The translations under genes and the position numbers were made by a program. Shown one piece after another: positions 18,799 to 28,354 of a DNA stretch of 64,000 bases. The notes below the pieces were generated by a model. It did not search any database. It saw nothing but the letters and a program-made list of their open reading frames with translations, and was not told the DNA's origin. Origin of the DNA: Dyadobacter beijingensis DSM 21582 (lineage in GTDB: Bacteria > Bacteroidota > Bacteroidia > Cytophagales > Spirosomataceae); NCBI RefSeq assembly GCF_000382205.1, contig NZ_KB907787.1:473176-537175 (forward strand), read 5' to 3'. The stretch's first letter is position 1. Each line of letters opens with the position of its first letter.

Positions 18799-19860
18799 TT
18801 ATTTTAAAATCGGTGCGAGGTCGGCTTCGTTCTCGCCGAGCCATGCCGTGATCTCTTCCACGATCTGGCGAATGCCAATTTTAGGTTCCCAGCCTGTTAA
18901 TGCCGTAACCTTCGTGTTATCCGTTACGTACAAGCGAATATCCGCCGTCCGGTTTTCGGGAACGACTTTGATCGGGATTGTTTTTCCAGTCACTTCCTGG
19001 CAGATTTTGGTCAGTTCCTGTAATGAAGCGCTGCTTTGGAGGCCGCCGCCGGCATTCAGGATTTCACCATCCACCTTGTCGAGGTTATGCAGCTGCCAGT
19101 CGATCAGGTTGTACAGGTCGGCCACGTGGAGCATGTCGCGGATTTGCTTGCCCGTACCGCCGTACCCGAAGTAGCCGAGTTGTTGTTCGAAATAATGCTT
19201 CGCGATCCAGAGTACCATTACGCCCTGGTCTACCTTGCCCATTTGCCACGGGCCGGTGATCACGCCGCAGCGGTTGATGACCGTTTTGAGATTATAAAAC
19301 TCATTATATTCCTGAATGATCAATTCGGAAGCTAGTTTTGTGGTGCCGTAAAGCGAGCGGGCGCCGTTCAGCGGGAAATCCTCACCGATCCCTTTGGAAG
19401 AAACGCCCGGCACAGGCTGTTCGTCCGACAAGGCGAAACGGGTTTCTTCTTCGACGAAATTCAATGTCTCGATCGTCTTGATCGGGTACACGCGGCTCGT
19501 GGAAAGGAAAATAAAACCGGCTTTGTGTTTCAATGCATAATTGAGGCAGTTGACCGTCCCGACGAGGTTGGTATTGATCAGATAATCGGGCGTGCCGTCG
19601 AGGCCGGCCAGTACCGATGGTTCAGCCGAAGCTTCGATTACCGTATCGACGGCCGGAATGGCGTCGAAGTCTTCCTTGTTACGGATATCGCCATGCACGA
19701 ACTCCACGCCGGCCTTTTTCAGACGGGGGATATTCAGTTCGGAACCCCTTCTTTTGAGGTTGTCGAGCGCGTAAACCTGGTAATCTGGATAGTTAGTTTT
19801 CAAGGCTATGGCCAGCGAAGAGCCAACGAAACCGGCTCCACCGGTGATCAGGATTTTCAT
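18799..19860 (-). CDS. NAD-dependent nucleotide-sugar epimerase/dehydratase (CDP-paratose 2-epimerase-like)
   Basis: A 353-aa extended short-chain dehydrogenase. The NAD-binding motif GGAGFVGS is at residues 7-14, the Ser-Tyr-Lys active site is seen in FLSTSRVY and SLYGTTKLASE, and the wider context (GEDFPLNGARSLYG) resembles CDP-paratose/CDP-tyvelose 2-epimerases and related sugar epimerases. It probably makes a nucleotide sugar for surface polysaccharide. No glycosyltransferase is adjacent. The ATG at 19860 is chosen because MKILITGG is the canonical N-terminus; 13 more codons upstream are open. Confidence 0.87.
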   Translation of the reverse strand: MKILITGGAGFVGSSLAIALKTNYPDYQVYALDNLKRRGSELNIPRLKKAGVEFVHGDIRNKEDFDAIPAVDTVIEASAEPSVLAGLDGTPDYLINTNLVGTVNCLNYALKHKAGFIFLSTSRVYPIKTIETLNFVEEETRFALSDEQPVPGVSSKGIGEDFPLNGARSLYGTTKLASELIIQEYNEFYNLKTVINRCGVITGPWQMGKVDQGVMVLWIAKHYFEQQLGYFGYGGTGKQIRDMLHVADLYNLIDWQLHNLDKVDGEILNAGGGLQSSASLQELTKICQEVTGKTIPIKVVPENRTADIRLYVTDNTKVTALTGWEPKIGIRQIVEEITAWLGENEADLAPILK

Positions 19861-20100
19861 AGAAGGTAAGTGAAATGTGTGGTACCTATAAAAGGCCAAA
19901 GTTAGGGGATTCGGGGGAACCGGCGCCTATGCATTAGATAAATAGCATTTCATTCTTTTGTGATTTTACTGAATTAATCGAATAAAATATTTAATTTACA
20001 TTTGAAGTATGTAACTTATGTTCACTTCTAAAAGTACAAGCCCCGGTACTGCAGCATTTGGATATCCTTTAAACGTATTGAATTAAAATAAACTGCGTAG

Positions 20101-20829
20101 ATGCGTATTTTTACCACTGCATTATTTCTTTGTGCCTTATTGTCGGGGAAATCGTATGCCCAGGGCGCGCTTGCCGAGGCCTCGTCGGCCCGGGACGTGG
20201 CTGCATACCCCGTTTCCCTGTACAAAAATGCGACCTCCATTTCCCAGAATCTTTATAATGGCCGCCAGTATTACGTGTACGACGCGCGCATGGAGGAACA
20301 CCAGTTTTTCGAGCAACGCCGCTGGCTCAATGGAATGGTACTGTACGACGGCCAGCAGTTCGACAGCATCCCGATGCTCTACGATATTTTCAAGGATGAG
20401 CTCGTGATCCGGCATTTCAATGGCGACCACGTGCTTTTGCAAACCGTCAAGGTCGACTCGTTCATTATTGACAACCACCATTTCGCAAGGCTGGAATCGG
20501 GCAAGGATATTAACCCGCAAATGCGGACCGGGTTTTATGATGTCATTTACGGCGGCAAGTCGCGTACCATTGTGCGACGGACCAAGTCGCGGCAGGAAAA
20601 AATCGTTGAGAAACGAGTGATCGCCTACTATCCCCAAAAGAACTTTTTCTATGTGTTTAAGGATGGGCGTTACCACCCGGTGCACACGAAGAAGTCGGCG
20701 CTGGAACTCTTTCCGGACCACAAACGGGAATTACGCAGGGTACTGCGGGAGAATAAGATCAAATTCCGTAAAAACCGTGAAATGGCCATTGCGAAAATGG
20801 TCGAAACCTACGACGAACTAGCCAGATGA
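20101..20829 (+). CDS. secreted hypothetical protein, first gene of the TonB/DUF4249 locus
   Basis: A 242-aa protein with signal peptide (1-20, ending KSYAQ). The mature part alternates beta-rich segments (QYYVYDARMEEHQFFEQRRW, GMVLYDGQQFDSIPMLYD) with a basic helical C-terminus (about 190-242). I do not recognise a family. The stop codon overlaps the start of the TonB receptor gene in the form ATGA, so expression is coupled and a partnership with that receptor is likely (inference). Confidence 0.8.
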   Translation: MRIFTTALFLCALLSGKSYAQGALAEASSARDVAAYPVSLYKNATSISQNLYNGRQYYVYDARMEEHQFFEQRRWLNGMVLYDGQQFDSIPMLYDIFKDELVIRHFNGDHVLLQTVKVDSFIIDNHHFARLESGKDINPQMRTGFYDVIYGGKSRTIVRRTKSRQEKIVEKRVIAYYPQKNFFYVFKDGRYHPVHTKKSALELFPDHKRELRRVLRENKIKFRKNREMAIAKMVETYDELAR

Positions 20830-23597
20830 AAATACTTTTATCCCTAACCCTTTTTATTTGCTGCCTTTTTACCACCCAATTTTCGCACGGCCAGAATGCG
20901 CCCGAGAAAAAGATCACGATGAAGCTGGATTCGGCGCGGTTCGACCAGTTTGTGAAGCAGGTGGAGGCGCAAACCGGCTATTACTTCTACTACGACGCAT
21001 CGCGGTTCGATAGCCTCACACTCGACCTCAATGTGAACAACCTCTCGCTGCGCGAAGTGCTCGACCAGGTGTTCCGCGGCTCAGAGTTCGAATACGCCAT
21101 CGACGGCCAGAAACACATTTACATTACCCAGGGCCAGAAAATTATCACCCAGCTTACGCCGGGCCTGTTCAATCCCGAGCAGGCGGGGGAAAGCGATTCC
21201 ATTCAATATGCAGGGCCGGAAAGCGACGCCAAGGAAAAGCTGCTGTCCACGGCCGAGAGCAAGGTGCACGAAATAGGCATTCGGAAGTACCGCATCGCGC
21301 CGGGCAACTCCACGATAACCGGGTACGTCAGGAATGCCGTAACCGGGGAGCCGGTGATCGGCGCGGCGGTGTTCATCACCTCGCCGTCCATCGGCGTCAC
21401 CACGGACGCACTCGGGCAATATGCGCTCACGATCCCGCGCGGGAAGCAGATCGTGCGCATCAGGAGCACGGGTATGCGCGAAACCCAGCGACAGGTGGTG
21501 CTCTATTCCGACGGCAAGCTCGACGTTGAAATGCGCGAAAGTGTGATCGCGTTGAAAGAAGTGTCGGTGAAGGCCGGGATGGACAAAAACGTGGTAGGTA
21601 CGCAAATGGGTACCGTCAAACTCACCATCAAGAACCTCAAACAGGTACCGACGGTTTTCGGCGAAACGGACCTTCTGCGTACCGTGCTGACATTGCCCGG
21701 TATCAAGTCGGTGGGTGAAAACAGCACCGGTCTGAACGTACGCGGCGGCTCGGTGGACCAGAACCTGATCCAGTATAATGATGCGGTAATCTATAACCCG
21801 TCGCACCTTTTCGGGTTCTTCTCGGCCTTCAACCCCGATGTGCTGAAAGATGTAGAATTGTACAAAAGCACGATCCCGGCCCGGTTCGGCGGCCGGCTCG
21901 CTTCGGTGCTGGATATTAACAGCCGTGACGGTAACAAGAAGAAATTCGTGGCTTCGGGCGGTATCGGTCTGGTGACGGGCCGGGTTACATTGGAAGGGCC
22001 GCTCGTGAAAGACAAGGCATCGTTCCTCCTCGGCGGGCGCTCCACGTACTCCAACTGGGTGATCAGGGCATTGGATAATGAGAATTATAACCGCAGCTCG
22101 GCCAATTTCTACGATGTAAACCTGCATTTGAACTATGAAATCAACGAGAAAAACAGCCTCTCGCTGACCGGCTACGTGAGCGACGACCGTTTCAAGCTCT
22201 ACGGCGATACATTATATGCCTACCAAAACCGTCTGGGCTCCATTAAATGGAAGCACACGTTCAACTCGCGGCTCTATGGCATGTTCACCGCCGCACACAC
22301 CAAATACCAGTATTCGATGGAAGCGGAAGGGTTGCCGCTCAACTCTTTCGATCTGAAATTCGATATTAACCAATCCAATTTTAAGACAGATTTCAGCTAC
22401 GTGCTGCATCCGAAGCACACATTGGAATTTGGATTAAGTACCATTTACTATAAACTGCACCCCGGCTCATTCAAACCGCGGGGCACCGAATCGCTGATCC
22501 TGGCCGATGAACTGGAAGCGGAGCAGGCGACGGAAAATGCGTTGTACCTGGAAGACAAATGGGAGGTAAGCCCCAGGTTGTCGATTTCAGGAGGTTTGCG
22601 CTGGTCGTTTTTCCAGTATTTGGGGCCTAAAACCGTGAATACCTACCTGTCGGGCTTCCCGATCGACTACATTTACCAGGAAGGCGTGCAGGAATACAAG
22701 TCGGGCAAGAAGATCAAATCCTATGGCGGGCCGGAATACCGGGCTTCGGTGCGGTACAGCCTGTTCGATAACCTGTCGCTCAAAGTGAGCTACAACACGC
22801 TGCGGCAGTACATTCACCTGCTAACGAACACGATGACCGTTTCGCCGACCGATATCTGGAAGCTCAGCGATCCGTACATCAAACCGCAGATCGGCGACCA
22901 GCTTTCACTGGGTTTGTACCGGAATTTCCGGGGTAACAAAATCGAGGTATCGCTCGAAGGTTATTACAAAAACATCCGCAATTTCCTCGATTATAAAGGC
23001 GGCGACTCGCTAATCATGAACCACAACATCGAAGCGGCGGTGATCAATACCAAAGCGAAGGCTTACGGCGTGGAATTCATGATCAAGAAAATGACGGGCA
23101 AACTGAACGGCTGGCTCGGGTATACCTATGCACGCACGCTCCTGCGCGCGGTCGACCGTGACTCGCCGGATGCGCCGAACAAGGGTAACTTCTATCCAAG
23201 CAACTACGACAAGCCGCACGATTTTACATTGATTTCCAATTACCGGTTCTCGCACCGTTTCAGCTTCTCATTCAACTTTACGTACAGCACGGGCCGGCCC
23301 TACACGCCGCCGATCGGTAAATACGTGATCGACGGCTCGCAAAGGGTGTATTACGCCGACCGCAACCAATACCGCATCCCGGATTATTACCGGACGGACG
23401 TCGCGATGAACATCGAAGGTAACCACCGGATCAAAAAGCTTGCGCACAGCTCGTGGACGCTTGCGGTCTACAACGTGCTGGGAAGGAAAAACCCGACGTC
23501 GGTATATTTCCAGACCGTCGGCGGCAGGGTGAATGGCTACCAGCTGTCGATCTTCGGCCAGCCGATCCCGACTGTTACCTACAATTTCAGATTTTAA
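20826..23597 (+). CDS. TonB-dependent receptor with STN and carboxypeptidase-regulatory domains
   Basis: A 923-aa outer-membrane receptor. The signal peptide is 1-22. A secretin/TonB short N-terminal (STN) domain at about 28-100 contains KITMKLDSARFDQFVKQVEA and NNLSLREVLDQVF. A carboxypeptidase-regulatory domain is at about 158-245 (TITGYVRNAVTGEPVIGAAV), the plug at about 265-370 (NVRGGSVDQNLIQYNDAV), and the barrel ends with terminal Phe. STN domains usually contact FecR-type anti-sigma factors, yet no fecI/fecR pair is nearby. It is followed after 14 bases by a DUF4249 lipoprotein gene, the probable surface partner. Confidence 0.93.
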   Translation: MKILLSLTLFICCLFTTQFSHGQNAPEKKITMKLDSARFDQFVKQVEAQTGYYFYYDASRFDSLTLDLNVNNLSLREVLDQVFRGSEFEYAIDGQKHIYITQGQKIITQLTPGLFNPEQAGESDSIQYAGPESDAKEKLLSTAESKVHEIGIRKYRIAPGNSTITGYVRNAVTGEPVIGAAVFITSPSIGVTTDALGQYALTIPRGKQIVRIRSTGMRETQRQVVLYSDGKLDVEMRESVIALKEVSVKAGMDKNVVGTQMGTVKLTIKNLKQVPTVFGETDLLRTVLTLPGIKSVGENSTGLNVRGGSVDQNLIQYNDAVIYNPSHLFGFFSAFNPDVLKDVELYKSTIPARFGGRLASVLDINSRDGNKKKFVASGGIGLVTGRVTLEGPLVKDKASFLLGGRSTYSNWVIRALDNENYNRSSANFYDVNLHLNYEINEKNSLSLTGYVSDDRFKLYGDTLYAYQNRLGSIKWKHTFNSRLYGMFTAAHTKYQYSMEAEGLPLNSFDLKFDINQSNFKTDFSYVLHPKHTLEFGLSTIYYKLHPGSFKPRGTESLILADELEAEQATENALYLEDKWEVSPRLSISGGLRWSFFQYLGPKTVNTYLSGFPIDYIYQEGVQEYKSGKKIKSYGGPEYRASVRYSLFDNLSLKVSYNTLRQYIHLLTNTMTVSPTDIWKLSDPYIKPQIGDQLSLGLYRNFRGNKIEVSLEGYYKNIRNFLDYKGGDSLIMNHNIEAAVINTKAKAYGVEFMIKKMTGKLNGWLGYTYARTLLRAVDRDSPDAPNKGNFYPSNYDKPHDFTLISNYRFSHRFSFSFNFTYSTGRPYTPPIGKYVIDGSQRVYYADRNQYRIPDYYRTDVAMNIEGNHRIKKLAHSSWTLAVYNVLGRKNPTSVYFQTVGGRVNGYQLSIFGQPIPTVTYNFRF

Positions 23598-23611
23598 ACG
23601 GGCGGTATACA

Positions 23612-24742
23612 ATGAGATATTGGTTATTGAAAATAGGCTTTTTTGTATTGCTGCTGATTGTCGACAGTTGCGTCGAACCGTTTTCTCCACCCGAAACCAA
23701 TTCGGACGAAGGGTACCTGGTGATCGACGGGTTTCTGAACGTAGGCGGCACCGATTCGACGCGGATCGAGCTCCGGCGGACGCAGAATGTGAATGCAAAC
23801 ACGATGCCCGTCATCGAAACAGGCGCCCAGCTGGCTGTGGAGGAAGAAAACGGCGAAACGTTCGCCTTGACCGAAAAGGGTTCGGGCCTTTATATCCTGG
23901 CCCCAAGGCAGTATAACCGCGCCGGGAAATACCGGCTGCGCGTGAAAACGAAGGACGGGCAGGAATACCTCTCGGAATATGTGGCCGTGAGCATTACGCC
24001 GGCGATCGACAGTGTCACCTACAAAGTCGATCCGGTGCTGGATGCGGCGGTTTTTTACGTCAACACCCACGATTCACAGAGCAAGACACAGTTTTACCGC
24101 TGGAAATTCGAAGAAACATGGGAGTATGAAATGGCTTATTACTCGGCCCTGATGGTGCGGAACGATTCGGTGGTAATCCGGCCCGAAAACATCAACAAAT
24201 GCTGGGGGAGCATGCGTTCGGGAAGCATTCTGCTCGGAAGCACCATTAAGCTCAGTGCCGACGTGATCAAAGACCTGCCGCTTAACCGAGTGCCCATTTC
24301 GACGAACAAGCTTTATATCAAATACAGCATCCTCGTGAAGCAGTACGGCCTTTCGCGGCAAGCGTTCGAATACTGGACCGACCTGGCGAAAACCACGCAG
24401 GGTACCGGGAGCCTTTTTGATGTGTTGCCCTCGCAGGTGACCGGCAATATCCGCAATACGGCCGATCCGCGCATCCTGGCTTTCGGCTATTTCAGCGCGG
24501 CTACCGAGGAAACCCGCCGGTTGACCGTGTCGCCGCGCCTCGGAATGTTCCCGCGCTGTACCGAACCGGACACGATCCCGATCCGCTGCTCCGCGCGTGA
24601 TGCCGACGAATGCGCGCTCAACACCACGAAGCTGCTCCTGACCTATTGGGGGCCGCGTTCGGATTCTGTTCTGGTAGCCGCCGAATCCTGCACGGACTGC
24701 CGCGTTCTGGGTGGTACCACGCAGAGACCTTCTTATTGGTAA
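23612..24742 (+). CDS. DUF4249-family lipoprotein, copy 1
   Basis: A 376-aa lipoprotein. The signal ends in the lipobox VDSC with lipidated Cys20. The following EPFSPP and YLVIDGFLNVGG are characteristic of DUF4249 proteins encoded next to TonB receptors in Bacteroidota. The fold is expected to be beta-rich and to sit on the outer membrane, possibly over the receptor lumen as SusD does (inference). The C-terminus holds a pair of cysteines (CTDC). The ATG at 23612 lies 14 bases after the receptor stop; an earlier in-frame start inside the receptor gene would remove the lipoprotein signal. Confidence 0.9.
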   Translation: MRYWLLKIGFFVLLLIVDSCVEPFSPPETNSDEGYLVIDGFLNVGGTDSTRIELRRTQNVNANTMPVIETGAQLAVEEENGETFALTEKGSGLYILAPRQYNRAGKYRLRVKTKDGQEYLSEYVAVSITPAIDSVTYKVDPVLDAAVFYVNTHDSQSKTQFYRWKFEETWEYEMAYYSALMVRNDSVVIRPENINKCWGSMRSGSILLGSTIKLSADVIKDLPLNRVPISTNKLYIKYSILVKQYGLSRQAFEYWTDLAKTTQGTGSLFDVLPSQVTGNIRNTADPRILAFGYFSAATEETRRLTVSPRLGMFPRCTEPDTIPIRCSARDADECALNTTKLLLTYWGPRSDSVLVAAESCTDCRVLGGTTQRPSYW

Positions 24743-24756
24743 TGAATTAGCTGTGA

Positions 24757-25932
24757 ATGATTGTGAATAAATTAAACTTCATCGGAAAACCAGATCATAC
24801 CCTCCGGAAATCGAAGGGGAAATGGGCGGCGTTCGGGATACTGCTGGGCATCGGGCTGGTTGTGAACAGCTGCATTGAACCGTTTTCGCCACCCGAAGTG
24901 AGTAATCCCGATACGTACCTGGTCGTGGACGGCTTTTTGAATGTAAATGGCGATACGAGTACCATTCTTTTGAGCCACACACAGGCCACGAACGACAACA
25001 AGACGGTCGAAAAAGAATCGGGTGCCAGCATTACGGTGGATGCCGAGAACGGCGAAAGCTATGCATTCAGGGACATGGGCAATGGCTCGTACAAGCTGCC
25101 TCCTGCCGCATTTGACCAGAACAAAAAATACCGTCTGCGGATCAAACGCCTCAGCGGGAGCGAATACGAATCGGATTACGTGATAGTAAGCAAAACGCCG
25201 CCGATCGACAGCATTACTTACCGCGTGGACGAGGGCCGCAATGCCATGATGATTTATGTAAACACCCACGACGCCACCAATGCGACGCGTTTTTACAAAT
25301 GGAATTTCGAGGAAACATACGAGTACCGCATGGCCTACTATTCCAGCCTCACGCGCGATATCCCCAACCGGACGATCGTTCCGCGAAACGAGAATATCAA
25401 TGTATGCTGGCGCACATTGCAGTCGAAGGATATCAAGCTCGGCTCGACGATCAAGCTCAGCCAGGATATTATCAGGGACCTGCCGATCAACATTGTCGAT
25501 ATTGGTACTAACAAGCTGTATTTCGGGTATACCATTCTTTTGAAACAATATGGCCTCTCGCGCGAGGCATTCGAATACTGGACGGACCTGGCCAAGACGA
25601 CCCAGGGAACCGGTAGCCTTTTCGATCCGCAGCCATCGCAGGTGACGGGCAATATCCACAGCAAAAGCGACGCGAAAGAGCTGGTATTCGGCTATTTCAG
25701 TGCGGCGCAGGAGCAGAAGAAACGCATATTTATCCGCGAGCGGCTGGGAGCTTACCCGCGGTGCTCGGCGCCTGATACGCTTACTTTTAAAGATGCCTTA
25801 GAAGGCGCGGCGGTATTACTTTACTATTACGACGGCCTGCCCAAGAGCGGTTACCTCGGTACGTCCGAGTCGTGTGCCGACTGCCGTTCGCAGGGCGGAA
25901 CAACGAAGAAACCCGCATTTTGGGATCAATGA
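24757..25932 (+). CDS. DUF4249-family lipoprotein, copy 2
   Basis: A 391-aa paralogue of the preceding gene. Shared blocks include CIEPFSPPE, YLVVDGFLN, EAFEYWTDLAKTTQGTGSLF and ESCADCRSQGGTT. The lipobox is VNSC with Cys39 after an unusually long basic n-region. The start is 14 bases after copy 1. The copies are close enough to be a tandem duplication, with most divergence in the N-terminal third, where ligand contact might differ (inference). Confidence 0.9.
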   Translation: MIVNKLNFIGKPDHTLRKSKGKWAAFGILLGIGLVVNSCIEPFSPPEVSNPDTYLVVDGFLNVNGDTSTILLSHTQATNDNKTVEKESGASITVDAENGESYAFRDMGNGSYKLPPAAFDQNKKYRLRIKRLSGSEYESDYVIVSKTPPIDSITYRVDEGRNAMMIYVNTHDATNATRFYKWNFEETYEYRMAYYSSLTRDIPNRTIVPRNENINVCWRTLQSKDIKLGSTIKLSQDIIRDLPINIVDIGTNKLYFGYTILLKQYGLSREAFEYWTDLAKTTQGTGSLFDPQPSQVTGNIHSKSDAKELVFGYFSAAQEQKKRIFIRERLGAYPRCSAPDTLTFKDALEGAAVLLYYYDGLPKSGYLGTSESCADCRSQGGTTKKPAFWDQ

Positions 25933-25957
25933 TTATCCGATTGTCTGAAAATATACA

Positions 25958-28354
25958 ATGAAAATCAGGACATTAATTTACGGCTTGCTGACATTGGCTG
26001 CGCCTGCCTGCGCGCAGGACGATGCCATGATGGCTTCCATGCAGCAACGTTTCGGGCTTTACACCGAGCGGGCCGTGCAGGAAAAAATGTACGTGCACAT
26101 CGACAGGCCGTTTTACCTCGTAGGGGAAACGATCTGGTTCAAAGCCTATAACCTCAATGGCGCAACGCACCGCTTTCTCGACCTGAGCAAGGTCGGCTAC
26201 CTGGAAGTGCTCGACAGTGAAAACAATGCCGTATTGCAAACCAAATTTTCGATGGTGGATGGCCGCGGCAATGGTTCGGCGCTGGTACCGTCGACGCTCG
26301 TGAGCGGGAAATACAAAGTCCGTTGCTATACCAGCTGGATGAAGAATTTCTCCGCCGACAGTTATTTTGAAACCAATATTTCCATTCTGAACCCGTTCGT
26401 GCGCTTCGACCCCGACAAAGCTTCGAAAGAAGAGACGCGCTATGACGTCCAGTTTTTCCCGGAGGGCGGGCATCTGGTGAATGGCATTGAAAGCAAAGTC
26501 GCATTCCGTGCCGTGGGTGTGGATGGAAAAGGGATCAAATTCAAAGGCGCCCTGCTCAACCAGCAGAACGAAACCGTCCGCGAGTTCGAACCGGAAATGA
26601 ACGGTATCGGCTATTTCAGCTTCAAACCGGAAGGAAATGCGGTTTACAAAGCCGCCATTACCGACGGTAAGGGCAAACGCTTCGAATATGAATTCCCGAA
26701 AGTAGAGCCGCAGGGGTTTGTGATGGAAGTGAAGGATTCGACGGCGGCGCTCGTGAAGGTAACGGTTACGGCCAAGGTGGACGCCGACGGCCCGGGGAAT
26801 GTGTATATGCTCACGCACACGCGCCAGGCGAATGCATTCTTTGGAAAAAAGGCGATAGGCGGCGGTAAGGCTGTATTTGTCCTGGAAAAGGCTAAAATGG
26901 GAGAGGGGGTTTCGCAGATCACGATCTTCAACGAAAAGCTGAAACCGGTCTGCGAAAGGCTGTATTTCAAACGCCCGGAAAAGCAGCTGACGATCGACGC
27001 GCAGGTAGGGAAATCCTTTACCACGCGGGAAAAAGTGTCGATGAATGTGACCGCGGGGCTCGGGCAGGCATTGCCCGCGTGGAGCAGCCTGTCGGTAGCG
27101 GTATACCTCGACGACTCGATCCAATACCAGCCCCAGCAGGACATTCACAGCTATTTGTGGCTGACCGCCGACCTGAAAGGCAATATCGAAAACCCGGGTT
27201 ATTATTTTAGCAGTGCCAATAAGGACACCGACCGGCAGCTCGACAACCTGATGCTCACCCACGGCTGGCGACGCTTGAAATGGGACAAGGTTTTCGGGGG
27301 GCAGCTCGTTTCGTTCGAGCATTTGCCGGAATATGACGGGCATTTCATCCACGCGCGCCTGCTCAACAAGGCCGATGGAACGCCTGCCAAAAATAAGGAC
27401 GCATTCCTGGGTACGCTCGACGTGCCGGCACGTCTGTATGTAGACCGGAGCGATGAGAACGGCCGGGTGAAATTCGAGGTGCGGCAGTTTACCGGCCCGA
27501 AAGAGATTACGCTCCAAACCGACCTTGCCAACGATACGACCTACCGTTTCGAAGTGGCCAATCCGTTCTCGAAACAGTTCTCTACCAACGGTGTTCCGAA
27601 CTTTTATTTCGACAAAGCCCTGGAAAACCAGCTGCTGACGCGGTCGATCAACATGCAGACGGCCAATGCATTCCTGCCACGCGTTTATGCGGAAAAGAAA
27701 GCCGTCCTCACCGACTCGCTGCCGTTCTTCGGTATGCCCGACGAGAAGTATTTCCTCGACGATTTCACCCGCTTCCCAACGATGGAAGAAGTGCTTCGGG
27801 AATATGTTAAAGGCGTACTGGTGCGCCGCCGACAGAAGGAATTCCACCTGCGGATGATCGATAAGCTCGTCCCGAACACCTATTATACGACAGACCCGCT
27901 GATGCTCCTGGACGGTATCCCGGTATTCGATGCGGACAAGATCATTGAAATGGACCCATTGAAAATCAAGAAGATCGAACTGTTGAGCTCGCGCTACTTT
28001 CTGGGGCCAATGACATTTACCGGCATCGTCAGCTTCTCGACTTACCGCGGCGACCTGGGCGGCTTCGAGCTCGATCCGAAAGTGCTCGTCATGCCTTATG
28101 AGGGCGTGCAGGCGCAGCGCGAGTTTTACGCGCCAAGGTACGACAATAACAATGCGAACAGTCGCATTGCCGATTTCCGTAACCTGCTGCATTGGGCACC
28201 GAATGTAACGACGGGCAAGGACGGCAAAGCGACGGTCGAGTTTTACACGTCCGACCAGACGGGCCGCTACCAGGTGGTGATCCAGGGCATTACGCCTGAG
28301 GGCACTGCCGGCAGCCAGACCGTTTCATTCGACGTGAAAAAGCGGAGCCTTTAA
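25958..28354 (+). CDS. exported macroglobulin (MG2)-like protein with TonB plug-like segment
   Basis: A 798-aa exported protein with signal peptide (1-19, ending PACAQ). An N-terminal MG2-like domain (about 40-150) contains EKMYVHIDRPFYLVGETIWF. Further macroglobulin-like beta domains follow. A plug-like segment lies at about 640-705 (PLMLLDGIPVFDADKIIEMD), and the C-terminus resembles the A2M family (WAPNVTTGKDGKATVEFYTS). No thioester motif (CxEQ) is present. Such proteins recur next to TonB receptors in Bacteroidota, but their role is not established. It ends the five-gene outer-membrane locus, and its stop overlaps the convergent Lrp gene by 4 bases. Confidence 0.82.
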   Translation: MKIRTLIYGLLTLAAPACAQDDAMMASMQQRFGLYTERAVQEKMYVHIDRPFYLVGETIWFKAYNLNGATHRFLDLSKVGYLEVLDSENNAVLQTKFSMVDGRGNGSALVPSTLVSGKYKVRCYTSWMKNFSADSYFETNISILNPFVRFDPDKASKEETRYDVQFFPEGGHLVNGIESKVAFRAVGVDGKGIKFKGALLNQQNETVREFEPEMNGIGYFSFKPEGNAVYKAAITDGKGKRFEYEFPKVEPQGFVMEVKDSTAALVKVTVTAKVDADGPGNVYMLTHTRQANAFFGKKAIGGGKAVFVLEKAKMGEGVSQITIFNEKLKPVCERLYFKRPEKQLTIDAQVGKSFTTREKVSMNVTAGLGQALPAWSSLSVAVYLDDSIQYQPQQDIHSYLWLTADLKGNIENPGYYFSSANKDTDRQLDNLMLTHGWRRLKWDKVFGGQLVSFEHLPEYDGHFIHARLLNKADGTPAKNKDAFLGTLDVPARLYVDRSDENGRVKFEVRQFTGPKEITLQTDLANDTTYRFEVANPFSKQFSTNGVPNFYFDKALENQLLTRSINMQTANAFLPRVYAEKKAVLTDSLPFFGMPDEKYFLDDFTRFPTMEEVLREYVKGVLVRRRQKEFHLRMIDKLVPNTYYTTDPLMLLDGIPVFDADKIIEMDPLKIKKIELLSSRYFLGPMTFTGIVSFSTYRGDLGGFELDPKVLVMPYEGVQAQREFYAPRYDNNNANSRIADFRNLLHWAPNVTTGKDGKATVEFYTSDQTGRYQVVIQGITPEGTAGSQTVSFDVKKRSL

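Noticed and set aside
25973..28192. A 739-codon open frame on the minus strand
   Set aside because: It lies fully antisense to the macroglobulin-like gene, has His/Arg/Val-rich composition typical of reversed coding DNA, and shows no domain.
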